From an uncultured Bacteroidales bacterium (lineage in GTDB: Bacteria > Bacteroidota > Bacteroidia > Bacteroidales > UBA932), in assembly GCA_947305045.1 (NCBI GenBank), contig CAMZCW010000001.1, forward strand, positions 1-64,000: DNA of 64,000 bases, given 5' to 3'. Made by a program: the position numbers and the translations under genes. The notes beneath the pieces are model-generated. The model searched no databases and was not told where the DNA came from. It worked only from the letters and a program-made list of their open reading frames with translations. This document shows, piece after piece, positions 20,214 through 29,214 of this stretch (its first letter is position 1; every line of letters starts with the position of its first letter).

Positions 20214-22820
20214 CTATTGAACTTTTATAATTCTTATCGCATTCAGGACGGGAAGTCCTTCCTCCTTGATAAAGCCGATGTTCAGGCCTTTTGCACTATC
20301 TACTTCCACGAGGAAGCGCTGAATGACAGCCGTGTTGAATCCATACTCTTCAGCGAGGTTCAAATCCCTCAGGACGATTGCGCCGTTGATGGAAACGGAG
20401 AAAACGCGTCCCTTTTCTTTCGAAGCCAGGGCTTTGTTTCCGATATCGTACAGCATAGACTTTTCCCCGGAAGGTCCCGCTAGCTCTGCCCAATACAGGT
20501 AAACGAAATAGCGGCCGTCCGGGACATCGGCCTTGAAAGCCTCCAGGCCCGCCCTTTGAGTCTGGAACAGTGGATCCAGGTCCGTGCCGGCGATATCGGC
20601 CTCAAAGGCAGGGCGGGGGCCGCCGCTCTTGGGCTGGTACATCCGTTCTCCTCCCACATATCCCCAGGAACCGAGACGGTATTCCTGCTCCGGAATCCAG
20701 ATTTGTGCGCCGGTCCGGTCTTCGAAATATCGGCGCGTTCCCATCAGAACGCTGATTTCTTTAAATTGGGACAGGTCCTCGGGGGCCAGGCGGAAATCGA
20801 CGCGAAGAAGGTCTGATGCGCCATCTGAACCCCTGGCTTCCAGGACGTTCTCTCCGCCCTTGAACGGGACGTCGAAGATGACAGAGCCTTCCTTGACGGG
20901 TTTTGTGCCAAGAGATTCTCCGTTTAGGAACAGTTCGATCTTGGGAGCGCTGGCAAAGACCTCAACGGGCTGGGAGCACTTTCCGTCCGCCTCCTGTCCG
21001 CCCCGGATTTTCCAGTCTGAGCCTCCGATCCGAATAAACGGATTAGCGCCGAACAGGGCCCTGTACAGCCAATAGCTGTCCTTGGGCGTCCTGTCGGAAG
21101 CGGTAATACCCTTGCAATTAAAATGAGCGACGGCAAAGCCCCTGGCCTCTGAATGGAAGTCGTTCAGATTCCAGACGGTGCCGCCGGACAGATACTCCTT
21201 CTGCAGGATGACCGGGATATAGTTCTTGTGGAAAAGAAGGGCATAGTCACAGGTATAATCCTGGCATTCGGGTTCGAAACTGTGGAGGCGGGCGTCGGCG
21301 TCGGCCCCGTATTCCGATACAAGGAGTGCCTTGTCCGGGAAGGTGGCGTGAATCTTGTCCAGCGCCTGGCCCAGCTTGTCAAACGAACTGTAATACCAGC
21401 CGTGGTAGAGATTGAAGCCCAGGATGTCCGGGATTTCTCCAACGCCGCTTTCCTTGTATTTTTTCCGGTCTCCGTCGCAGGGAATCATCGTGGGCCGGGA
21501 AGGATCGGCCTCCCGCAGGGCGCCATCGATGGCCCGGGCACAGTCTCTGACTTTCCGGTAGTACTCTTCTTTTGTAAGTTTTCCCTTTTCCCACGGGCTA
21601 TTGTCCAGCTGCACCTCGTTCATATAGGCCCAGGCGACCATAGAAGGATGGTTCTGATTCTGGTATACCATCTCCCGGGCCATATTCACGCAGTTTTGGG
21701 TAAAATCGTCGGCCAGCCCGATGCGGTTGACCACCGGAATCTCTACACAGGTGAGGATTCCCAGGCGGTCACACTCGTCGGAGATGAGTTCGTCCTGCGG
21801 ATAATGGGAGATCCGGAGGAAGTTGCCGCCCATTTCCTTAAGAAGGCGGATGTCCCGGAGATGCATTTCGTCCGGGAGCGCATTGCCTTTCCCCCGATAA
21901 TCCTGGTGGCGGTTGGTTCCGATGAGTTTGAGCGGCCGTCCGTTCAGGAAGAAACCTTTGTCGGGTTCGAATTTGAAGGTTCTTATGCCGAAAGCGGTTC
22001 GTCTTGAATCGGTTACATTCCCCTTCTTGTCCAGAAGTCTTGTTATGACGGAGTACAGGCGGGGGGTATCGACATCCCAGAGTAGCGGATTGGGCACCGG
22101 GATGACCGCTTTGTTTTCTTCTTTGATTGCCGGCTTTTTGACTGAGGCCACCTGATTTCCTTCCGGATCGAAGACGATGTGCTCCAGATAGAGTTTCTTC
22201 TCCCCGGGACTGAGGCTCAAGTGGGTTTCTATTTGGACGGAGGCCTGATTGGATGACACCTCCGGCGTGGTGATATACACGCCGCTGCTGGCGTAATGGT
22301 CAACACGGATATGGCTCTCCGGGACAAACATCAGCGAGACGTTGCGATAGATGCCTCCGAAGAAGGTAAAATCGGCCCCCATCGGCGGGATGCCCTCGTT
22401 GTGCGAGTTGTCCACCTTTATTTTGAAGTCGTTGGCTCCGGGGTGCACATATCCGGTTATATCGAAGATGAAAGCCGTATACCCGCCCTTGTGGTTTCCC
22501 GCGTGTGTTCCGTTGACGTAGAGGTCCACTTCCTGGTTAGCTCCTTCAAAACGCACGAAGACATTCCTGCCGGAAAGGTCGTCATTGATTGGGATTGTCC
22601 TCTCATACCAGCCTGTGCCTCTGTAGTAGCCGGGGACATCGTCCACGGCATCCTGTGCATTCCAAGTATGCGGAAAGGACACGGTCTCTTTGACCATGTC
22701 ACCCTCTTTCCAGAAAGTCCAGCCATCATTTATGCTCCTCTCATATCTTGGTGCAGCCGTTACAGGCTGGCACACAAGACATGAAAGAAGAATAAAGACA
22801 ATATGAGAAAACTTGAACAA
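20214..22820 (-). CDS. GH2 family hydrolase with C-terminal malectin-like domain
   Basis: No ATG precedes the signal peptide, so the start is probably the TTG at 22820, seven bases after the preceding gene ends. The signal (VFILLSCLVCQPVTAAP) leads into the GH2 sugar-binding domain (VNGTHAGNHKGGY), an Ig-like domain and the TIM barrel. The acid/base is Glu402 in AYMNEVQ and the nucleophile Glu503 in VSEYGAD. From about 600 there is an Ig-like domain, and residues 690-868 look like a malectin/CBM57-type carbohydrate-binding domain. Beta-galactosidase is the best guess. Confidence 0.87.
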   Translation of the reverse strand: MFKFSHIVFILLSCLVCQPVTAAPRYERSINDGWTFWKEGDMVKETVSFPHTWNAQDAVDDVPGYYRGTGWYERTIPINDDLSGRNVFVRFEGANQEVDLYVNGTHAGNHKGGYTAFIFDITGYVHPGANDFKIKVDNSHNEGIPPMGADFTFFGGIYRNVSLMFVPESHIRVDHYASSGVYITTPEVSSNQASVQIETHLSLSPGEKKLYLEHIVFDPEGNQVASVKKPAIKEENKAVIPVPNPLLWDVDTPRLYSVITRLLDKKGNVTDSRRTAFGIRTFKFEPDKGFFLNGRPLKLIGTNRHQDYRGKGNALPDEMHLRDIRLLKEMGGNFLRISHYPQDELISDECDRLGILTCVEIPVVNRIGLADDFTQNCVNMAREMVYQNQNHPSMVAWAYMNEVQLDNSPWEKGKLTKEEYYRKVRDCARAIDGALREADPSRPTMIPCDGDRKKYKESGVGEIPDILGFNLYHGWYYSSFDKLGQALDKIHATFPDKALLVSEYGADADARLHSFEPECQDYTCDYALLFHKNYIPVILQKEYLSGGTVWNLNDFHSEARGFAVAHFNCKGITASDRTPKDSYWLYRALFGANPFIRIGGSDWKIRGGQEADGKCSQPVEVFASAPKIELFLNGESLGTKPVKEGSVIFDVPFKGGENVLEARGSDGASDLLRVDFRLAPEDLSQFKEISVLMGTRRYFEDRTGAQIWIPEQEYRLGSWGYVGGERMYQPKSGGPRPAFEADIAGTDLDPLFQTQRAGLEAFKADVPDGRYFVYLYWAELAGPSGEKSMLYDIGNKALASKEKGRVFSVSINGAIVLRDLNLAEEYGFNTAVIQRFLVEVDSAKGLNIGFIKEEGLPVLNAIRIIKVQ

Positions 22821-22826
22821 ATCCTT

Positions 22827-25800
22827 TTACTCGGCGAAATAGCAGTCGGTAGGATCGTCTCCGATTCCCACGATGTAGCCTCCATAGTTGGAGGAAGTAA
22901 TAGTGATGAGGTTACCGCTGCTGGTACGGCTCCTGACGGCTCCTCCGACATAACATTTGGTGATGGTTCCGTCGCAGGCCAGATATGGAGCGCCGTCTTC
23001 CGCCTTATACCAGCCGGCGATGGATCCGGCACGGCTATTACTATACGTAGAAATCACATCCTTGTACCTGTCTGAGCTGGATTTCTCTCCGGCTTCAATG
23101 GTGCCGTAATTATAACAGCCCTGAAGGGTCCCGTGATGAAGGGCACCCACAACGCCACCGGCTACAGACGACCTGGACTTCACCGCAATCGCTGTCACAT
23201 TGCCTCTGTTCACATTATCACTGTCCTTGGAAGCGGATTCCTTGTATCCAATGATACCTCCGGCCATAGCGGCACATTTATCACTGTCGGCACAGGTGTT
23301 ACTGGTCACATCTCCCGTGTTTTCACAACCACTCACCACGCAGGACGTATCATCCTCAATCCAGCCGGCGATGCCGCCTGCATAATTGGATCTTTCTGAT
23401 GAACCGGTAAGGCTCTTTAGTGTAACGGCGCCACTGTTGGTGCAGCCGGTGATTTCCCCAGCCTGATCCCAAACGTCTCCGGCTATTCCGCCCACAACAG
23501 TGAAGGTATTTACAGATTTGTTATACCTGTAGCGTACCTGGTTGGTATTCTCGCTGTCGATAATCCTGCCGCCTACCATCTGTCCCACGATTCCGCCCAT
23601 AACGGCCCGGTTGCTGATGACATACAGGTATCCGTTATTGGTGCAGGCATTAATCTCGGAACCGTCCTGTCCGTCACCGTCGGGGGCGGAGATCATTCCT
23701 GCAACGCCGCCCACGGCATACAACATCAAGGGAGTTGCATCCACCTGATAATATAATTCAATGTCGTTATCGTTCACGCAGCCTGTGCAGTCGTTGTCCT
23801 TGCCGGCATTGTCTCCAAAGATACCGCCGGCGCGGATTCCCGCCCGGTTGGTATTTCCATACATATCCACGCGGATCAGTCCCTTGTTGGTGCAGGAAGA
23901 ATATAGCACCTGAGCGTCACCGCGGCCGGCAATGCCTCCCACGACAATGTGATCCTGGTCGGATTTGGTGCTTTCGTCAGAAATGGTGATATTTCCATCG
24001 TTCTCACAGCCATCGAACTCGGAAGCGGCAGTGCCGACGACCTTTCCGACCATACCGCCGACGAGCATCCTACCGGATTCCGAGGTGATTGAGATGGCAC
24101 CTGTATTCTGGCAATCATCCAAGGTAATGGCATCTACGACACCGGCGGTGCCGCCCAGGCAGAGCACCGTGGTTGCCGCTCCGCTATTGGAGACAGCACC
24201 CGTATTAGTGCAGGAAGTAAGGTCGTTCCCCACTTCACCGGCTATACCGCCCACATAAATGTAGCCTTTGGAATTGGCCGTATTGGTTACTTCGCCCGAA
24301 TTCTCGCAATCACTGATGGTGCAAGTTGGCGTACCAAAACCCACAATGCCGCCAATCTCAATGTATTGATCGCTTTTTGTCTGCGGGCAAGCATTGGAAA
24401 CCAGACCGCTGTTGGAGCTGGATGTGACGTTGGCCTTACCACGGCCGACGACGCCGCCCACAAACATATCGTAAGAAGTAGTGGAGCCGGAAGTCAGGAC
24501 CACATCGCCGGCATTGTTTGCAGACACCTCGGCATCGTTCTGTCCGGTAACACCACCGACGCACATCACATTGGATGTTGTCAGACCGGCAACGGAGATA
24601 TCACCATCGGCCTGGTTGGCCGAGCCCGCGGTGATAGCGCCCGCATTCAGGCCCGTCAAACCGCCCAGGAACAACTGAGTACAGGACAACTCCGTCACGG
24701 TAACAGTACCGTTGTTGGTGGCGTTGAGGTTTCCGGACTGATGGTGTCCGGCAACGCCGCCGACGTAAAAGACCTTTCCAGATTGCGTGGAAGTGTTGAT
24801 GACGACGGCGCCGCTGTTGGTGGCACCGGTGACAATGTCACCGCTGAAGCCGTTGGCAATTCGTCCCACGACACCTCCTACAGGCACATTCTGATTTGTG
24901 GATGAACCCGTGAAAGAAACGGTTCCGGAGTTGCCGCCGCCTTGAATAGGGCCATTGGTATATCCGCAGATTCCACCCAGGGCCATAAAGCCGTCGATGG
25001 TGCCGGAGATGGTTATGGCAGCCGTATTCGTATTGTCAATGAGTTCCCAGTCACCCTTATTGTAACCGACGACGCCCCCGACAGAGAAATACTTGCTACT
25101 CGCATTAACCGGATAAGAGCCGCCGGCATTGATGGCCGTTGCGTTTGTACAGGAAGTAACGCTATGAAGCGTAACTCCCACGATACCGCCGATACTGACT
25201 TCACCGGTAGCGCCTTCTCCGGTATATGAAATGATTCCTCCGGTATTCGTGCAGGACTCGATAAAAGCGCCCTCGTCGAACCGGCCCACCGTTCCGCCGA
25301 TGTAGGCACCGGAGGAGGCTCCGGCAGCAGCGACATTGATATTGCCGGCATTGGAAAGGCCGGAATACGTTGCCGATGTATTATTGATTCGGCCGATGAC
25401 GCCGCCCTGGCAGAGATAGGTTCCCACAGAGGCAGGCTCTGTGGTGACTGTACCGTCACTTGCGTTGGTGCATTCCTCCACCGAGCCCCTGGCAATACCG
25501 GCTACGCCGCCGATATGAAGCGGACCGATGGTGGAGAAGTCCGACGTCACTTTTACCAGGCCGTGGTTCACGCAGCCTCTCATCGATTCGGCCGACTCTA
25601 CCTGATAACCCAGGACGCCGCCGATATAGACGCCCTGGCCGAAATCGGCCGAGCTCTGCACGGTGCCGTGGTTGGCACAGTTGGCAATGTCGCCCTGCGT
25701 CTTGAGGTCCCCGCCCTTTTGGGTGCGTCCGACGACGCCGCCGATGGAAGGCTGGCAGTCGTTGACTCCGCCATTGTCGGCAAACGTTACCGTGGCATAA

Positions 25801-27125
25801 TTGGCGCAGTTGCTGATAGAGCCGCCCTTGTTGTTGCCCACCAGACCGCCGATCTGGCAGTTTACATTTTCCCCCTCAATGGCAGAGGCCGGAGTCCAGG
25901 TGATGGATCCTTTGGCCGTACAGTTCTGCAGGCCGGCGATATCGTCAATCTCCGTCGAGGGGATGACGCGTTTGGCAAAAATACCCCAGTTGTTGTCATC
26001 GTCGGCCGTTGCAGCAATGGTCGAATTGAGCGTGAGGTTCTTCACCACGCCCATCAGGTCGGCGAACATCGGCTTGGTGAGGCCGCTGATGGTCTTTCCG
26101 TTACCGTCGAAGATACCCTTGTAATCCTCAATCGGCTCAAAACTGCCGGCGATAGAGGACAGGTCGAGGGTGGTCGAACTCTGGACAAGGCGCGCATTGA
26201 GCGTCTTGTTGCCGCCCGCAACAGCAGCGACAAACTCCTGGAAGGTAGCGACACTGTTAATCTGCTTGAGGTTGGTCACCTTGTCGGGGGAATAGACCAC
26301 GTTGTCAAACTCTCGCACCACACCCGCATCGATGGTCTTTGTGGCATTGCTGTCCAGCACCTTTACGGTCATATGGCCGGAAGAGTTGTCCACCACGTCC
26401 AGGATGATGCCGCCTTCGTACGTGCCCGCAGGAATGGCGATATAGAATACGAACGGGTCGTCGGAAAGCTGCTTGTTGCCCCCGAAGCTGTAGATAAGCG
26501 AAGCCCCGCCGGAGGCCGGAGTCAGACTTCCGTTCAGGATTCCGGCCGTAGCGCCGATGGTGAAGTTGCCGGAAAGTGACTTTTCCGCTTCGGCCGCCGT
26601 CAGGGTGACGGAACTGAGTTTCTTGTCTCCCGTAAAGGAGAACTTCAGCAACGCAGCGACGTGACGGAAGGTGACATTGTCGCTACGGGACGCCAGGGAG
26701 GCGTACATAGGCATAGCCGCAGGGTCGAAACCGTCGGCTTCATAGTGCTGCGTAGAGGGGAAAGTCACCTGATTGCCATGGCCGGGAACGCCGCAGTACA
26801 GGAAATTGTACGGAGCCGTGAGACTGGCCAGTTTGAAGGTAGCTGTAGCGGTGATGCTCCCGGCCCCGAGGGTGAAAGAAGAGGCTGCGGTACCGTTGAG
26901 CGTAATCACATCGTTTTCGTCCCAAAGCACGGGATACGAATTGCTTTCCTTACCCCCAAGGGCCGTCTTGGTTTCGGGGCTCTCAGGGACAGAGAGGGTA
27001 ACGGTCATTGTTCCGCCGTTCTCTCCGGGGATCTCCTCCCTGACAGGGTTGTCGATTTCCTTGGCGCAAGCCGCCGCCAGAAGAATCAGCGAAGATACAG
27101 ATATCAGTGTATAAATCTTTTTCAT
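22827..27125 (-). CDS. Giant GLUG-repeat surface lipoprotein
   Basis: This encodes 1432 residues with lipobox Cys20 (LLAAACAKE). Residues 40-280 are a fimbrillin-like module (SPETKTALGG, YPVLWDENDVITLNG). From about 290 on there are some 25 units with GG(V/I)xG ... C.N.G.V, such as IGGVVGRTQKGG and CANHGTV, matching the GLUG motif. Units are about 35-45 residues and vary enough to be old. The repeats probably form a long beta-solenoid exposed on the surface for binding glycan or host material. It follows an EEP lipoprotein by 12 bases and precedes the GH2 gene in PUL 1. Confidence 0.82.
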   Translation of the reverse strand: MKKIYTLISVSSLILLAAACAKEIDNPVREEIPGENGGTMTVTLSVPESPETKTALGGKESNSYPVLWDENDVITLNGTAASSFTLGAGSITATATFKLASLTAPYNFLYCGVPGHGNQVTFPSTQHYEADGFDPAAMPMYASLASRSDNVTFRHVAALLKFSFTGDKKLSSVTLTAAEAEKSLSGNFTIGATAGILNGSLTPASGGASLIYSFGGNKQLSDDPFVFYIAIPAGTYEGGIILDVVDNSSGHMTVKVLDSNATKTIDAGVVREFDNVVYSPDKVTNLKQINSVATFQEFVAAVAGGNKTLNARLVQSSTTLDLSSIAGSFEPIEDYKGIFDGNGKTISGLTKPMFADLMGVVKNLTLNSTIAATADDDNNWGIFAKRVIPSTEIDDIAGLQNCTAKGSITWTPASAIEGENVNCQIGGLVGNNKGGSISNCANYATVTFADNGGVNDCQPSIGGVVGRTQKGGDLKTQGDIANCANHGTVQSSADFGQGVYIGGVLGYQVESAESMRGCVNHGLVKVTSDFSTIGPLHIGGVAGIARGSVEECTNASDGTVTTEPASVGTYLCQGGVIGRINNTSATYSGLSNAGNINVAAAGASSGAYIGGTVGRFDEGAFIESCTNTGGIISYTGEGATGEVSIGGIVGVTLHSVTSCTNATAINAGGSYPVNASSKYFSVGGVVGYNKGDWELIDNTNTAAITISGTIDGFMALGGICGYTNGPIQGGGNSGTVSFTGSSTNQNVPVGGVVGRIANGFSGDIVTGATNSGAVVINTSTQSGKVFYVGGVAGHHQSGNLNATNNGTVTVTELSCTQLFLGGLTGLNAGAITAGSANQADGDISVAGLTTSNVMCVGGVTGQNDAEVSANNAGDVVLTSGSTTSYDMFVGGVVGRGKANVTSSSNSGLVSNACPQTKSDQYIEIGGIVGFGTPTCTISDCENSGEVTNTANSKGYIYVGGIAGEVGNDLTSCTNTGAVSNSGAATTVLCLGGTAGVVDAITLDDCQNTGAISITSESGRMLVGGMVGKVVGTAASEFDGCENDGNITISDESTKSDQDHIVVGGIAGRGDAQVLYSSCTNKGLIRVDMYGNTNRAGIRAGGIFGDNAGKDNDCTGCVNDNDIELYYQVDATPLMLYAVGGVAGMISAPDGDGQDGSEINACTNNGYLYVISNRAVMGGIVGQMVGGRIIDSENTNQVRYRYNKSVNTFTVVGGIAGDVWDQAGEITGCTNSGAVTLKSLTGSSERSNYAGGIAGWIEDDTSCVVSGCENTGDVTSNTCADSDKCAAMAGGIIGYKESASKDSDNVNRGNVTAIAVKSRSSVAGGVVGALHHGTLQGCYNYGTIEAGEKSSSDRYKDVISTYSNSRAGSIAGWYKAEDGAPYLACDGTITKCYVGGAVRSRTSSGNLITITSSNYGGYIVGIGDDPTDCYFAE

Positions 27126-27137
27126 AAGGCAGCGTGA

Positions 27138-29060
27138 TTAGTCGAAGGTGATGTAAGAGACAACCGGGAAGTGGTCCGAAGGACACCAGGTATCTTCGTC
27201 TACGTCGTATGTAGTGCGAATGGTCTTGTAAGTCTGGGCATTGATGACCTGCGAAGACCCGTCGTGGAGGAAGATATGGTCTATGCGGAACTGCGGATAC
27301 ATCAGGTTTTTAAGATAATGTGCCCCCCAGTTGCTGCCGGTTTCCGTACCCGGGTAATTGACGTAGAAACCGGACATATTGCCAGCATCGATCACCTGGT
27401 CGTAGGCATTGGCGAAACCGCCGGAATACATAGCGGTGTACAGCGGCTGGACCTGCTTCTTCTTGGAGTCGATGTACGGACCGAAATTGAAGTCTCCTAC
27501 AACGATATAAGGCAGGGACCCGGACTTGGAGGCCATTAAATACTTGAGATTGTCAACCACCCTCAGACGCAGGGCCGCTGCTGCGGCCTGGTCTTCGGCG
27601 CTGTAGTTCCCGCTCTCATCCTTCGTTGCACCAATCTCCTTATACACATGGGATAGCGTGGGCAGGTGCGTCACAAACAGATAGAAGCGCTTGCCGGACA
27701 GCTTGTGCGTGAACTTGGCATAGGCACAGGTGGTTTCCGGAGAGCCGGAATTGTGGTATGCGTCCGCCCTTTCATCGTAGTATGCGTTGTCCTCCGTATG
27801 TGAAATCCAGACATAATTGTGGTCTGAAATATCAAAGAGGGATGTTTTATAGGCAAAACCGTCGGCCATATAATTATAGGTCTTGTAACTGGGGCTTATC
27901 CAACCTTCATCCTTGATGTCGTCCGGATGATCCAGTTCCCAGGTATAACCCGTAAAACTTTGAGCCTCGGCCAGCGTTTTCAACGAATACTCCCCTCCTA
28001 CCTGGAAGTTGGGATCCAACTCATTGAAACCGATGATATCGGCTTCGGTATTGGCAATGGCTATACCCAAAGCTTCGCGTACGTTGGCATTTGTAAGGTA
28101 CATATAGGTTTTTCCACCGCTCTCACGGGATTCTTCCTGATATACATTGTATGTAGCCACCGATATACCCGGAGGTGTTGCTGTGGGCTCACCGCCGTCT
28201 TCGGCTGTAAGGTCACTGATTGACAATAGATTCTCCGTACGCCCGGCAGCGTAAGTAAAGCTGTTGAACTGAACCAGTTTGTTGGTGGCAAGCGTATAGC
28301 CGCTTCCCCAGAACTTCAGACGCATGAAGGCACCATCTGCCTGATAAACCAGGGCCTCAATACCCGCAGCGTAGTTTTGGGCAGGTATGGCGATATAAAA
28401 ATAGGTGTCCGAATTTGCCAGCGTAACGTTGCAGTCATAAGTAAGCGTACCGGCAGTGCCGCCTGTGAATGCACCGGTAAAGCCGTTTGCATCGATAGCG
28501 AGGGTGAAATCGCCGCGAAGTTTCTCACCCCCCAGGCTCTTTAGTTCAATGCGGTCAAGCGTTACGCTTCCTTTAACGGCAAAACCAATGAGACCGCAGA
28601 AATTAGTGAGCCTGACATTGTATTTGTCGCCTGACTTCTGGGCATTGCCGTAAGAAGCGGCAGCGGCTCCGTCAAAACTGTTTTCGACATAGTTCTGCGT
28701 AGCCGGCAGGCTGATTACATTGGCCAAAGTGGTGCCGGGATAAAGCACTTTATAGGGTGCCGACAGGGATGCGCTCACGCTGAAGTCAACATTCTTTGTG
28801 CCGTTCTCGGCCTCCGTAACGGCATTGTCGGAGAGGTGTCCGTTTACCGATATCCTGTCCCCGGTTTTCCAGAGCACTTCACATACGCCGTCGTCGGGAG
28901 CACCCAGCATAGTTTTGGTTTCCTGGGCAGAGACGGAGGCGCTCAGAATCATCGTCCCCTCACCGGGGTCTTCCTCGGAAATCCCGGTCTTTGCGCAACC
29001 GGGAGCCAGGCACAGTGCCACGGCAGACAAAAGTCCGATTGTAATATAAAGGTTTCTCAT
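27138..29060 (-). CDS. Lipoprotein: fimbrillin-like module fused to EEP phosphoesterase
   Basis: This encodes 640 residues with lipobox Cys22 (CLAPGCAKTG). Residues 35-290 are a fimbrillin-like module (SAQETKTMLGAPDDG, VLWKTGDRISVNG). Residues 305-640 are an endonuclease/exonuclease/phosphatase domain with the metal and catalytic motifs IIGFNELD, VVGDFNFGP, FRIDHIF and SDHFPV all intact. EEP enzymes hydrolyse phosphodiesters or phosphomonoesters in nucleic acids, inositol phosphates or sphingomyelin. The start overlaps the stop of the 47-codon peptide gene (ATGA). A second EEP lipoprotein at 37209 is similar in sequence. Confidence 0.85.
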   Translation of the reverse strand: MRNLYITIGLLSAVALCLAPGCAKTGISEEDPGEGTMILSASVSAQETKTMLGAPDDGVCEVLWKTGDRISVNGHLSDNAVTEAENGTKNVDFSVSASLSAPYKVLYPGTTLANVISLPATQNYVENSFDGAAAASYGNAQKSGDKYNVRLTNFCGLIGFAVKGSVTLDRIELKSLGGEKLRGDFTLAIDANGFTGAFTGGTAGTLTYDCNVTLANSDTYFYIAIPAQNYAAGIEALVYQADGAFMRLKFWGSGYTLATNKLVQFNSFTYAAGRTENLLSISDLTAEDGGEPTATPPGISVATYNVYQEESRESGGKTYMYLTNANVREALGIAIANTEADIIGFNELDPNFQVGGEYSLKTLAEAQSFTGYTWELDHPDDIKDEGWISPSYKTYNYMADGFAYKTSLFDISDHNYVWISHTEDNAYYDERADAYHNSGSPETTCAYAKFTHKLSGKRFYLFVTHLPTLSHVYKEIGATKDESGNYSAEDQAAAAALRLRVVDNLKYLMASKSGSLPYIVVGDFNFGPYIDSKKKQVQPLYTAMYSGGFANAYDQVIDAGNMSGFYVNYPGTETGSNWGAHYLKNLMYPQFRIDHIFLHDGSSQVINAQTYKTIRTTYDVDEDTWCPSDHFPVVSYITFD

Positions 29061-29200
29061 AACTGATAATCACTTAAATCAGAATCAGGATCAAAAACCC
29101 CGGCCTCTATCAGGTAGTCCAGCCCGGAGACACATATGGGAGCCATCCGGCAATCCATCCGGATTACCCTTGACTGCGGCGAAATGTAGTTCTCTTTCAT
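29057..29200 (-). CDS. Small peptide of 47 residues, family with 15632 and 63589
   Basis: The frame runs from the ATG at 29200 to a TGA that overlaps the start of the EEP lipoprotein (ATGA), so translation of the two is coupled. The peptide begins MKENYISPQSRVIRM, has Cys in the middle (CRMAPICVSG) and ends with an acidic tail (DPDSDLSDYQL). The same three-part pattern occurs in the 49- and 51-residue peptides near 15.7 and 63.7 kb. It follows the SusD stop by 14 bases. The function is unknown. Confidence 0.7.
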   Translation of the reverse strand: MKENYISPQSRVIRMDCRMAPICVSGLDYLIEAGVFDPDSDLSDYQL

Positions 29201-29214
29201 AGTTCTATATTATT

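Noticed and set aside
25515..26579. Plus-strand frame of 354 codons inside the GLUG gene
   Set aside because: It is a shadow of the repeated minus-strand coding sequence, with no recognisable protein features.
22827..27125. Repeats that could suggest a CRISPR array
   Set aside because: The repeats are imperfect, in frame and code for GLUG units; there are no constant repeats with unique spacers and no cas genes in the window.
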